A DNA stretch of 64,000 nt, from contig NZ_JNFD01000014.1 in the NCBI RefSeq assembly GCF_000756375.1, forward strand, positions 124,001 to 188,000, in the 5' to 3' direction. Source of the stretch: Sphingopyxis sp. LC81 (lineage in GTDB: Bacteria; Pseudomonadota; Alphaproteobacteria; Sphingomonadales; Sphingomonadaceae). The position numbers and the translations under genes were made by a program. This document shows positions 1 through 8,280 of this stretch, piece after piece. How positions within the stretch are numbered: position 1 is the first letter of the stretch; the number at the start of each line of letters is the position of its first letter. Below the pieces are notes generated by a model. That model saw only the letters and a list, made by a program, of their open reading frames with translations, was not told the DNA's origin and did no database searches.

Positions 1-172
1 GCCGCGGCCAGTGGGATCGGCTGACCTGATAGTCAACTGCGACAAACCGGGCAGAATATTCGCTGAAACGTCGGAATTTTCACTGGCCCGGGCGCGAAGC
101 GGAAAGACTATTCAGCCTTCCGCCATCTTGCAAACCTTAACCTGCCACATGGTCGCAGAGGAAGGAAGAACC

Positions 173-544
173 ATGCTTTCGATGAAAAAATTTGCGCTGG
201 CGACGTTTCTCGGGGTGAGCGCGGTGGCCTCGTTGCCCAGCGAGGCGGCTGCGCATGACCGGCACCATCGCTATTCTCACTATGACGATGACGATGACGA
301 TGACGATGATGACTGGCGCGAACGCCGCGAGTATCGCAGGGATTATTATAGGGATCGCCGCTATTATCGCCCCCGTTATCGGTGCCGCACTAACGGAACA
401 TCAGGGATGATCATCGGCGGTGCTGCGGGCGCCTTGCTCGGCCGGAGCGTCGATCGCCATGGCGATAGGGCTTCTGGTACGATCATTGGTGCTGCAGGCG
501 GTGCCCTGCTTGGGCGCGAAGTCGCCCGTGGACGCCGATGCTAG
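173..544 (+). CDS. Glycine-zipper 2TM envelope protein with poly-Asp tract
   Basis: The 123-residue product has an N-terminal Sec signal ending near AAAHD, a run of ten Asp, an Arg/Tyr-rich stretch, and a C-terminal half with two glycine-zipper hairpins (GGAAGALLG and GAAGGALLG). Glycine-zipper 2TM proteins are small periplasmic or outer-membrane proteins of the 17 kDa antigen type; their exact role is usually unknown. The start at 173 is chosen because a GAGGAAGG ribosome site lies just upstream; an in-frame ATG at 182 is the alternative. A paralogue lies at 9554-9928 with the same RYRCR-NGT-IIGAA layout but no Asp run. Confidence 0.75.
   Translation: MLSMKKFALATFLGVSAVASLPSEAAAHDRHHRYSHYDDDDDDDDDDWRERREYRRDYYRDRRYYRPRYRCRTNGTSGMIIGGAAGALLGRSVDRHGDRASGTIIGAAGGALLGREVARGRRC
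284..313 (+). repeat. GACGAT hexanucleotide microsatellite encoding ten Asp
   Basis: Four tandem GACGAT units followed by GATGAC encode the Asp run of the first gene. Its paralogue at 9554 lacks the tract, so the repeat probably arose by slippage in this copy. Confidence 0.8.
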
Positions 545-901
545 GCGCGCGCACCGTGCGATTGCCTGACGCTGCCTCTTCCAGATTTCATACAGATATT
601 TGGAAAGCAGGCGGGCAGTTGCGGACGGCATGACCTGGCCTGCCAACCGGTGGCGGGGCCGTCGGTTCGGCTATCGCGTTCTGGGCTGTCTCCTCGCACG
701 GAAGAGTGGTGAGGGACGCCCCAGAAGCATCAACCATCATGAAAGCGCGAGACCTTGCGGTTGAACTGGTAGAGAGCGGGGGGAGGCGCCACCGTTCGTG
801 GCCATCGGCGCACCACATTTCCCTCATTGAGATCTAATATTGCAAATCAATCGCATTATCTGTAGGGGCGCGCGATAATCGCTACTCTCAGGGGGAAGTT
901 C
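545..901. other. Intergenic region upstream of the TonB receptor
   Basis: I see no convincing gene in these 357 bases; the short frames on the minus strand lack ribosome sites and family resemblance. The last 65 bases hold a candidate iron operator at 841-855 and a strong GGGGGAAG ribosome site at 891-898. Confidence 0.6.
841..855 (+). promoter_or_regulatory. Candidate Fur-type iron box
   Basis: The sequence TGCAAATCAATCGCA is a near-palindrome (TGCAA-N5-TCGCA, one mismatch between arms) 46 bases before a siderophore receptor start. It matches the layout of the two perfect TGCGA-N5-TCGCA sites before bfd at 20443-20482. Iron regulation is inferred from the shared motif and the gene contexts, not shown. 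Confidence 0.4.
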
Positions 902-2992
902 ATGAAATCCAGATTGCTATTGTCGGCTGCCTTGCTTGCGTTTCCAACCGCCGCGATGGCGGCCGAAGCCGAGTCGGACGACAGCCGCACGATCATCGTC
1001 ACCGGCAAAGCCGACGGCTATCTCGCGGAAAACTCGGTCACCGCGACCAAGACCGACACGCCGCTCATCGACGTGCCGCAGACCATCTCGGTCGTAACGC
1101 GCGAGCGGCTGGACGATCAGGCACAGCACAGCATCGCCGATGTCTTGCGCTACGTGCCTGGAACCACCATCGGCCAGGGTGAAGGAAACCGCGACCAGAT
1201 TACCCTGCGCGGCCAGAACACGACCGCCGACTTCTTCCTCGATGGCGTGCGCGACGACGTGCAATATTATCGCGGCCTGTACAACATCGAGCGCATCGAG
1301 GTCCTCAAGGGCCCCTTCGCGCTGATCTTCGGCCGCGGCGGCAGCGGCGGCATTATCAATCGCGTGCAGAAGACGCCTTCCGCCGAGGCGCTGGCGATCG
1401 CCGGCACGGCGAGCGTCAACAGCTTTGGTGCGTGGGATGTGTCGGCGGACATCAACGCGCCCATCGGTGGCAATGCCGCTTTCCGCCTGAATGCCAATTA
1501 CGAAAGCCTGGACAACCACAGGGACTTCTTTGGGGGTGAGCGCTATGCGATCAATCCCTATCTCGCGGTCGATCTGGGGCAGTGGAAGCTCGGCCTCTCC
1601 TACGAATATGTGAACGACGATCGTGTCACCGACCGCGGTGTACCTTCGATCGCGACCGCGGCGGGCCAGCCGAACCGCCCGATCTCTGGCTATCGCGACA
1701 CATTCTTTGGCGTCCCGGGTGTCAATAGCTCTGGGCTCGAGGCGCATATCGTCAAGGCGCGGCTCGATGGCGAACTGACCGAAAACCTGAACTGGTCGAC
1801 CACGCTCCTCTATGGCGACTATGACAAATATTATACCAATGTGTTCGCCAATGGCGCGGCCACCAGGCAGAGCGGCACCGTCGCACTGTCGAGCTATACC
1901 GATCCGACGACGCGCGAGAACTTCATCGCTCAGAGCAATCTGGTGTGGGACGTGAATTTCGGATCGATCGGCAACAAGATCCTGCTCGGCCTTGAATATG
2001 GCGACCAGAATTCTACCAACCAGCGCCGGAACGGAACGCTGTCGAGCAGCACGCTCAACCTCTCCAATCTCGTCTATCCGACGGTCAGCTTTGGCGCGCT
2101 GGCCCGGAATACCGAGTCCGACGTGCTATTCTTCTCGGCCTATGCGCAGGACCAGATCAGCTTTGGTGCGCATGTCGATCTGGTGGTCGGCCTGCGCTAC
2201 GACCGGTTCGAGATCAAGGGCACCGACCTCATCCCCACGGTCACTTTCCCGTCGGGACGGCCGTTCGCCAGGACCGACGACAAGGTCTCGCCGCGCGTCG
2301 GCCTGATCCTGAAGCCGCGTGACAATATCTCGGTCTATGGCAGCTACAGCCGGTCCTTCCTGCCGCGCTCGGGCGACCAGTTCCTGACGATGTCGGCGAC
2401 CCAGCAGAATCTCGCGCCCGAAAGATTCACCAATTATGAGGTCGGCGCCAAGTGGGACATCCGGCCCGATCTCAATGCCACGCTCGCGCTGTTTCAGCTT
2501 GAGCGCACCAATGCGACGACCCCCGATCCGAACAATGTCACCGCGACGATCAACGTCGGCGCGACGCGGACCAAGGGCGTCGAACTGGCGTTGACCGGCA
2601 GGATCACGCCCAATTGGCAAGTGAGCGGCGGCTATACCTATCAGGATGCGCAGCTTCGCGGGAACGGTTTCGTCCGGTTGGGGCAGGTGCCAAAGCACCA
2701 GTTCGCCTTGTGGAATCGCTATGACTTCAACGACAGCGTCGGTGCCGGCATCGGCGTGATCCATCAGTCCAGCCAGTTCGCCGCAATCCGGACTTCTGCG
2801 ACGACCACCCGCCTGCCTGCCTTTACCCGCGTGGACGCCGCGCTGTTCTTCAAGGCGAACGAGCGGCTCGAGATCCAGGTCAACGTCGAGAATTTGCTCG
2901 ACGAGAGCTATTTCTCCGACGCGCACAACAACAATAACATCACGACCGGCGCGCCGATCAACGCGCGCTTTACCGCTCGCGTGAAGTTCTGA
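902..2992 (+). CDS. TonB-dependent siderophore receptor
   Basis: The 696-residue protein has a signal peptide (cleavage near AMAAEAE), a TonB-box-like segment RTIIVTG, a plug domain carrying the siderophore-receptor pattern (PQTISVVT, LRGQNTTADFFLDGVRDD, IEVLKGPFALIFGRG), and a long barrel ending in a terminal Phe (RFTARVKF). These match FpvA/FhuE-type outer-membrane receptors that import ferric siderophores using TonB-ExbBD energy. Length is normal for the family. The gene stands alone, with no siderophore reductase or inner-membrane transporter beside it, so the ligand cannot be named. A candidate iron box at 841-855 suggests induction when iron is scarce. Confidence 0.9.
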   Translation: MKSRLLLSAALLAFPTAAMAAEAESDDSRTIIVTGKADGYLAENSVTATKTDTPLIDVPQTISVVTRERLDDQAQHSIADVLRYVPGTTIGQGEGNRDQITLRGQNTTADFFLDGVRDDVQYYRGLYNIERIEVLKGPFALIFGRGGSGGIINRVQKTPSAEALAIAGTASVNSFGAWDVSADINAPIGGNAAFRLNANYESLDNHRDFFGGERYAINPYLAVDLGQWKLGLSYEYVNDDRVTDRGVPSIATAAGQPNRPISGYRDTFFGVPGVNSSGLEAHIVKARLDGELTENLNWSTTLLYGDYDKYYTNVFANGAATRQSGTVALSSYTDPTTRENFIAQSNLVWDVNFGSIGNKILLGLEYGDQNSTNQRRNGTLSSSTLNLSNLVYPTVSFGALARNTESDVLFFSAYAQDQISFGAHVDLVVGLRYDRFEIKGTDLIPTVTFPSGRPFARTDDKVSPRVGLILKPRDNISVYGSYSRSFLPRSGDQFLTMSATQQNLAPERFTNYEVGAKWDIRPDLNATLALFQLERTNATTPDPNNVTATINVGATRTKGVELALTGRITPNWQVSGGYTYQDAQLRGNGFVRLGQVPKHQFALWNRYDFNDSVGAGIGVIHQSSQFAAIRTSATTTRLPAFTRVDAALFFKANERLEIQVNVENLLDESYFSDAHNNNNITTGAPINARFTARVKF

Positions 2993-2999
2993 CGGCAAG

Positions 3000-3038
3000 C
3001 CGGGAGGGCGGGAGTGCCTTGCGCTCTCGCCCTCCCGG
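3000..3038 (+). terminator. Hairpin downstream of the TonB receptor
   Basis: An 11-bp perfect stem (CCGGGAGGGCG with CGCCCTCCCGG) closes a 17-base loop right after the receptor stop. There is no clear U-tract, so it may stabilise the 3' end rather than terminate by itself. Confidence 0.5.
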
Positions 3039-3099
3039 CATCACGGTCTATCGTCGCGCCCGACCGTAAATCGCCTTGGTGCGCGGGGAGGTGACGCCA

Positions 3100-3702
3100 A
3101 TGACCATGCGCCTCAGCAGGCTTGCTCGCGTTGAGCGGCAAACAATTGCGTGCGTGAGATCCGCCTGCTTCCCTGCTGACGCGCCCGTCTGTGGCAGCGA
3201 CTTCCAGATATGCCGTGCCGTCAAGCCCATGGCGGACCGGTTGGCCGAAACTCGCCTTTCGATCTGGCACCCAGGCGCGATGTTCGTGAGCCAGGATGAG
3301 ATTTCACTGCTTGCATTGCTCGCAGCCTTGCAGCGCTGCGGCAGCTTCACTGTGAGTTGCGATCTCAGTCCTGACCTGATCGAAACGCTGCGGCAGTACG
3401 CCACCGCTCTGGCCGAAGCTGGCGCCCGCTTGCCGTTCAGGGGCTTCGCACACGCAATGATCGAGCGGCAGAAAGGGCCCTTGGAAAGCACAGGTCTCGA
3501 TGCCTGCACACAGAATTCCGTGCTGCGTGTCCGAGATCGCTCCGTCGCAGCAAATGCGCTCGAGATGGTTCGCGAACGGGAACTCGTCAGTACAAGAGAA
3601 TTTGAACGATCAGGCATTTCGCGTCAGTATCTGAGCCTGCTATTCAAGAAGGGCCATCTTACGCGTGCCCGTCATGGCTGGTATCGCGCCTTCAATGATT
3701 AA
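3100..3702 (+). CDS. Unknown protein with C-terminal AbiEi-like winged helix
   Basis: I do not recognise the first 140 residues, which contain a hydrophobic helix (LLALLAALQRCG). The last 50 residues (ANALEMVRERELVSTREFE, SGISRQYLSLLFKKGHL, RHGWYR) resemble the winged-helix N-terminal domain of AbiEi-type antitoxins and related regulators. Here that domain sits at the C-terminus and the protein ends directly after it. The start at 3100 follows a GGGGAGG ribosome site; an upstream TTG at 3076 is less likely. No AbiEii-type toxin is adjacent. The gene converges on the DUF6118/traA operon. A DNA-binding role is inferred; function is unknown. Confidence 0.55.
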   Translation: MTMRLSRLARVERQTIACVRSACFPADAPVCGSDFQICRAVKPMADRLAETRLSIWHPGAMFVSQDEISLLALLAALQRCGSFTVSCDLSPDLIETLRQYATALAEAGARLPFRGFAHAMIERQKGPLESTGLDACTQNSVLRVRDRSVAANALEMVRERELVSTREFERSGISRQYLSLLFKKGHLTRARHGWYRAFND

Positions 3703-3726
3703 CCGGGGAACAGGTTAGTACGCTAT

Positions 3727-4431
3727 TCAAATTTGCGGATGTCCAATCCTGATGGTGCAGCGCACCTGCTTCTTCGCGCTGAGAGCGGCCTTTTCGCAGG
3801 CGGCAATCTTTTCCCGGTTATCGCGCCGCATGTCGGCAGCGGCCGAGATAGCTTGAAAAGCTTCCGGGCTGTCGGCACGCATGAGGCGCACCCCGCCTTC
3901 CCATAGGCTGGGTGCGCCGACAACATGCGCCGCCATTTTTTCGGGCAAATGCCAGCTCTGTGGCAGCGACCGCACAATGGCGCCCGGAAGGACGGACCAT
4001 AGCAAGACCCCCGCGAGCAGGCCGCCGCCTGCCGCCCATCTGAGGTGACGGCGCTGCTCGTTGATGGTCGCGGCGGTTCCAAGCAAGGCCCGCAAGGCGC
4101 GCGCCGCCTCGCCATGCTGCTGCTTCGCTTCGGCTATCGCGGCCTTATCCTCGCGCCGCGCGACGGCCGCTGCCGCCGCGGTCCGTGCGCCCATGTCCTC
4201 CGGCGTCATCTGCATGGCGGGTTTGCGCTCAATGGAGACGAGCCGCTTCGCTATCTCGGAAAGCGTGCTGCCATAATCCGGTACGTCGATCTCGGCCTTC
4301 TCGGCGGCCATATGCTCGACCGCGCGGCGCATGAGCGCCATTTCACCTTCAAGCCGATTAAAGGCCCGCGTCGCCGGGTCGGGTTCGGGCGGCTCATAGG
4401 GCAGCGGCAGGGGCAATCGTCTTTCATCCAT
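3727..4431 (-). CDS. DUF6118 family protein, traA-linked
   Basis: The 234-residue protein has a Pro-rich N-terminus, a long charged helical stretch (about residues 25-130), one transmembrane helix (about 132-153, GGGLLAGVLLWSVLPGAIV) and a short C-terminal domain rich in Arg and Lys. This matches my memory of DUF6118, a family found beside Ti-type TraA relaxases in sphingomonads. It starts 10 bases after the traA stop, with an AGGAGG site formed in the gap, so the two genes are one operon. A membrane-linked accessory role in mobilisation is inferred from position only. Confidence 0.75.
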   Translation of the reverse strand: MDERRLPLPLPYEPPEPDPATRAFNRLEGEMALMRRAVEHMAAEKAEIDVPDYGSTLSEIAKRLVSIERKPAMQMTPEDMGARTAAAAAVARREDKAAIAEAKQQHGEAARALRALLGTAATINEQRRHLRWAAGGGLLAGVLLWSVLPGAIVRSLPQSWHLPEKMAAHVVGAPSLWEGGVRLMRADSPEAFQAISAAADMRRDNREKIAACEKAALSAKKQVRCTIRIGHPQI

Positions 4432-4440
4432 GTTGTCCTC

Positions 4441-7404
4441 CTATCGGCTCATGCCAAGATCGCGGGCAGGATCGAACGGCACCGACGCCGCGAGGTCGTG
4501 CGCGACGCTGCGGCCTGCTGCCCTGTCAATGCCGAGATCATGCCGTCGTCCGCTAAGGAGTGATTCCACCTGAGCGTCGCGTTCGAGACTTTTCGCCATC
4601 CCCGTCATGCCCTGCGCGACGCGCTTCGCGCCCCGCAAATCCCCGTCGCGCCGCAATTCCTCCTGCGCTTGCCGGAGCTGCTGCCAGCCTTCGACGAACC
4701 GGTCGGCGCGCTGGAAGGGATCGGCGCGTAGTTCGGCTTCCTTGTTCATCGCCCGCACCACGGCCTGGCCGTGACCGTCTGCGGCTTCGCGAACAAGTTC
4801 GGGCTCACGCTGGAAGGCCGCGCCAAGGTCGGACGACGCATGGGGCCGGATCGCGTCGAGCGACTCCCTTGCCCGGTCCAGCGCTTCGCGCTGGTGCGGC
4901 ATCGGATCGAGACCCTGCGCGCGAGTCTGGCCCCATGCGTCGAACGCCCTTGCATAACGCTCCACGGCGCCGCGCAGACCGCCGACGCGCATCGGCTGCA
5001 AGTCGCGGGCGAGTTGGTCCCTCCGTTCCGGCTGCTGTGACCGGGGCGCTGGCCGGAAGCCATCGAACATGCCGCGTTCGCGCTGCGGCTCGGCCTTGGG
5101 CCGGAAGCTGTCGAAGATGCCGCGCGCCTTTTCCGGCACGGCCTTGATGATCTCGGCGATGCGCTCGCCGAAGCTGATCCCGCGCCGTTCGGCAAAGCTG
5201 AGGGCGGGATCAGCTTTAGCATATTCCAGCGCCATGTCCTTGGGCCGTTCACGCGACAGGGTGTGGACAAGCCGGGACTGATCCTTGAAGTCGTCGCGGC
5301 CAAAGTGGAGCGCCACGCCGTCGCGGTGGCGCGACATGGCGACATAGGCGCCATGGCGATCCATGCCCGGCGTCGCCAGCACATGGGTCCGGTCCACAGT
5401 CATGCCCTGCGCCTTGTGGATCGTGGCGGCATAGCCATGATCGATATGGGCATAATCTTTGGTGTCGAATGCGACGCTACGCCCGTCATCGGTGCGGACC
5501 GCCATGCGCTGCTCGCTGACGCGCTCGATCGTGCCGAGCGTGCCGTTCTTGACCTCAAGCCCGCGCTCGTTGCGCAGGAACATGATACGGTCGCCTACGG
5601 AAAAATCCCGGTCGCCGCGTTCGACCTTGAGGCGAACATTGTCGCCCAGATCATGGCCCGCGTGCATCCGCTCGCGCGCCGCTTCGTTGAGTTCGCGCAC
5701 CTCGGCATTGGTGTGGGTGAGGATGATGCGCGATGCATCGGGGTTCGCCTGCCGTTCGCGGTCCCAGCGCTCGACAAGCTCGCTACGCGCAGCCTCGCGC
5801 GTGTCGGCCGCGTGGACCATATCGCTTGTCGCATAGGCATGGATGGCCTCGCCGGTCCGTCCGGTCGCCAGATGCTGAGTGGCGTCGCGCTGCCAGTCGA
5901 TATGCTGCCGACGAACCTCCGTGATCTCGACGCCGCCATGCCGTTCGTGGATCGCGCGGAAGGCCGCGCCCGCTTCGATCGCCTGCAACTGCTGCGGGTC
6001 GCCGACCAGCACGACCTTGGTGCCGGCGTCCGCGGCTTGGGAGAGCACACGCTCCATCTGGCGCGTGCCGACCATGCCCGCCTCGTCGATGACGAGAACG
6101 TCGCGCGAGGTGAGCAAGTCGCGGCCCTGCGCCCAGCCATGTTCGAGGCTCGCGATGGTGCGTGAGGCGATGCCCGACCCGTTCTCCAGGCCCTCGGCCG
6201 CGATGCCCGACAACGCCGCGCCGCGCACCTCATACCCTCCGCGTTCCCACGCCTCCCGCGCCACGCCGAGCATCGCGCTCTTGCCGGTGCCCGCGTAGCC
6301 GACGACAACGCTCAAATCCCGCTCGCTCGTCGAATGCTCGAACGCGGCGCGCTGCTCGCCGGTCAGCATAAGCCCGCCCGCCTCCGCACGAGCCAGCGCG
6401 GCGGTGCGTTCCTGCTCGCCCACGCGATGCCTCTCGCGCTCAGCCATCAATTCGCTGGCGCGCTGCAACCGCTGTTCGGTTTCGATCATGTCGCGCGATG
6501 TGAAGCGATCTTCGCCGCGTCCGTCCTTGCCGAGCGCGATCAGGTCGGGCGACGCGCGAACCGCGCTTATTGCCCGGTCGTATTGGTCCTTCCCGTCGGT
6601 GTGGCGATGCACGAACATCGACATGTCGCGCCGCGTGAACGTCGCCTGATGGTTCGTGATCGCGTCCAAGGCGATACGCGGCTCCGCGATGATGCGTTCG
6701 CCATTCCGCTGCGCGACCGCGCGGTGATCTTCGATGCGCTCGGACTCAAGTCCACATGTCCCCATGCGCGATGCGGCGGGACCGATCTTGTCCTGCGGTT
6801 CGAGGCCGATACCTTGCGCTTCAAGGCTGCGATGATCGATGCGAGCGTCTATGTCGAGCTCTGCGAGCCGCTGGTTGACGTGGTCCGCCCAGTGCTCGCG
6901 CCATTGCTCGACAAGTTCGGTGCGATTCCAGTCGCGTTCCTTCGCGCCGAATCCATCCGCGCCAACCTCGCGCATGGTGAGCATGACATGGGCGTGCGGT
7001 TTCGCCATGCCGTCCGCGCCAATATCCCAATGGACATTGAGGTCGGCGATCATACCGCGCTCGACAAATTCGGCAGCTACGAAGTCGCGGGCGAGCTCGA
7101 TGCCCTGCGCCTGGTTCATCTCGCGCGGGATGGCGAACTCGACCTCGCGCGCGAGCTGCGCATCCTTGCGCTTCTCGGCTGCTTCGACTTCGTTCCAGAG
7201 CTTTTCGCGATCGCCCAGCCGTTCGGGCGCACCGTCGGGCAGCATCACTTCCGAATGCACGACCCCCGACTTGTTGGTGAAGTCATGTGCGCGGTCGAGC
7301 CGCTCGTCGTGTAAGCGCTCGGCCGAACGATAGGCAGCGGCGGCCACGGCGTTGCGCCCGGCAGCACGGCTGATGACTTTGACCGAGAGGTGATAGATTG
7401 CCAT
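4441..7404 (-). CDS. traA: Ti-type conjugative relaxase TraA (MobQ)
   Basis: The 987-residue protein fuses a MobA/MobL relaxase to a RecD-like helicase. The N-terminus has ISRAAGRNAVAAAAYRSAER with likely catalytic Tyr25, His125 (NVHWD) and the HUH pair His137/His139 (PHAHV). The helicase has Walker A GYAGTGKS (369-376) and Walker B VLVIDEAG (436-443). A long charged tail follows. TraA nicks oriT and pilots the strand during conjugation. The start at 7404 (MAIYHLSVKVISR) fits the family; an upstream ATG at 7443 would place the oriT-like repeat inside the gene. traC and traD diverge from it as on Ti plasmids, but traG is missing. Confidence 0.93.
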   Translation of the reverse strand: MAIYHLSVKVISRAAGRNAVAAAAYRSAERLHDERLDRAHDFTNKSGVVHSEVMLPDGAPERLGDREKLWNEVEAAEKRKDAQLAREVEFAIPREMNQAQGIELARDFVAAEFVERGMIADLNVHWDIGADGMAKPHAHVMLTMREVGADGFGAKERDWNRTELVEQWREHWADHVNQRLAELDIDARIDHRSLEAQGIGLEPQDKIGPAASRMGTCGLESERIEDHRAVAQRNGERIIAEPRIALDAITNHQATFTRRDMSMFVHRHTDGKDQYDRAISAVRASPDLIALGKDGRGEDRFTSRDMIETEQRLQRASELMAERERHRVGEQERTAALARAEAGGLMLTGEQRAAFEHSTSERDLSVVVGYAGTGKSAMLGVAREAWERGGYEVRGAALSGIAAEGLENGSGIASRTIASLEHGWAQGRDLLTSRDVLVIDEAGMVGTRQMERVLSQAADAGTKVVLVGDPQQLQAIEAGAAFRAIHERHGGVEITEVRRQHIDWQRDATQHLATGRTGEAIHAYATSDMVHAADTREAARSELVERWDRERQANPDASRIILTHTNAEVRELNEAARERMHAGHDLGDNVRLKVERGDRDFSVGDRIMFLRNERGLEVKNGTLGTIERVSEQRMAVRTDDGRSVAFDTKDYAHIDHGYAATIHKAQGMTVDRTHVLATPGMDRHGAYVAMSRHRDGVALHFGRDDFKDQSRLVHTLSRERPKDMALEYAKADPALSFAERRGISFGERIAEIIKAVPEKARGIFDSFRPKAEPQRERGMFDGFRPAPRSQQPERRDQLARDLQPMRVGGLRGAVERYARAFDAWGQTRAQGLDPMPHQREALDRARESLDAIRPHASSDLGAAFQREPELVREAADGHGQAVVRAMNKEAELRADPFQRADRFVEGWQQLRQAQEELRRDGDLRGAKRVAQGMTGMAKSLERDAQVESLLSGRRHDLGIDRAAGRSVAHDLAASVPFDPARDLGMSR

Positions 7405-7433
7405 GACGGCCATCCATCTACACTTCAAAAGCC

Positions 7434-7461
7434 ACGTCGGCACGACGTATAAGCGCGCCCT
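7434..7461. other. oriT: Candidate oriT: inverted repeat plus MobQ-type nic core
   Basis: Between the divergent traA and traC starts lies an inverted repeat ACGTCG-GCA-CGACGT (7434-7448), followed after one base by TAAGCGCGCCCT (7450-7461). From memory, the nic core of RSF1010/Ti-type MobQ origins is TAAGTGCGCCCT, an 11/12 match, and an inverted repeat immediately upstream is the usual layout. Location beside the relaxase gene also fits. The exact nick position is not visible from sequence alone. Confidence 0.7.
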
Positions 7462-7577
7462 CCCCCGAATAAATCCGGGCAGGGACTAGGCGGTGTCAGA
7501 CTGTCCCGACGACTCTACTGCGTCGGCTCCGCGCTTCTTCTATCATGGCCGCATCGTCACTCAATGGAGACTTTGCG

Positions 7578-7883
7578 ATGCGCAAACCACGGGATTTTGA
7601 TTCGGAGTTGAAGGCGCTCGCGGACAAGGCGAAGCTGCTCAAGGAACGCCGCGTTCGCCAGCTCGGCGAACTCGTCATGGCGACCGGCGCCGATGCGCTC
7701 GATGCCGACAGCCTTGCGGGCGCGCTGCTCGCGGCCGTCGCAACGAAAGATGGACAAGCGAAGGAGGGCTGGCGCCGTGCGGGCACGGCCTTCTTTCAGC
7801 GAGGCCCACGTCAGCCTGCGCCGCGACCTGAACGCCAGCCAGACGGCACTCTCCCGCTCGAAGGCGGCGCGGCATCGCATTGA
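7578..7883 (+). CDS. traC: Conjugal transfer protein TraC-like
   Basis: The 101-residue product begins MRKPRDFDSELKALADKAK, has a charged coiled helix and the block LGELVMATGADALDADSLAG, as in small TraC/TraD accessory proteins of Ti-type mobilisation systems that help the relaxase at oriT. The start at 7578 is set by GGAGA at 7566; the upstream in-frame ATG at 7545 lacks a site. Its 3' third overlaps traD by 134 bases in another frame, so the C-terminal tail (Pro/Arg-rich) may be unconserved. Some annotations of sphingomonad homologues call this protein TraD. Confidence 0.75.
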   Translation: MRKPRDFDSELKALADKAKLLKERRVRQLGELVMATGADALDADSLAGALLAAVATKDGQAKEGWRRAGTAFFQRGPRQPAPRPERQPDGTLPLEGGAASH

Positions 7884-8187
7884 AGCCGCCAAGGCCAGGA
7901 CTGACACGCGCGAATGGGTCGTGATGCGCCGCGAGAGAACGCGCCAGTTGATCGAACTCGGTGGGCTCGTCGCGAAGGCCGGTCTTGTCGATCTGACCGA
8001 CGACGATCGCGCGATGCTCTATGGCGCCTTCCTCTGGGTAGCTGACAAGCTTCGCAGCGATGAAGGCGCTCACGCTTCCGCGCTTTGGCAGCGGCGAGGT
8101 AGGCGGGCCTTCGAGGCAGAAACTTCGTCGAGCTTTGAGCAGACAGGCGATCTCCGCTCATTGCGCGCGTCTCAACGGAACCTTTAG
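7750..8187 (+). CDS. traD: Conjugal transfer protein TraD-like
   Basis: The 145-residue product carries the TraD core RERTRQLIELGGLVAKAGL (about residues 58-76), then DLTDDDRAMLYGAFLWVADKL, matching the small Ti-plasmid TraD family. The N-terminal 50 residues (MDKRRRAGAVRARPSF onward) are basic. The start at 7750 lies inside traC in a different frame, so the pair is translationally entangled. A traG coupling-protein gene should follow on a Ti-like module, but a chromosomal-looking PilZ gene follows instead. Confidence 0.7.
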   Translation: MDKRRRAGAVRARPSFSEAHVSLRRDLNASQTALSRSKAARHRIEAAKARTDTREWVVMRRERTRQLIELGGLVAKAGLVDLTDDDRAMLYGAFLWVADKLRSDEGAHASALWQRRGRRAFEAETSSSFEQTGDLRSLRASQRNL

Positions 8188-8280
8188 CGGCGTCTTGCGT
8201 ATATATGGTCACAACAAAGAACAGGCTTACGGCACTCTGATGCTCTTGCTGGGCGCACCTCTAGTGATTTGGAGAGTCGC

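Noticed and set aside
284..313. Short tandem repeat considered as a CRISPR fragment
   Set aside because: Units are 6 bases without spacers and lie inside a coding frame; no CRISPR array or cas gene is in the window.
6334..7314. Plus-strand frames opposite traA
   Set aside because: traA has intact HUH, Walker A and Walker B motifs in one uninterrupted frame; the opposite frames have none.
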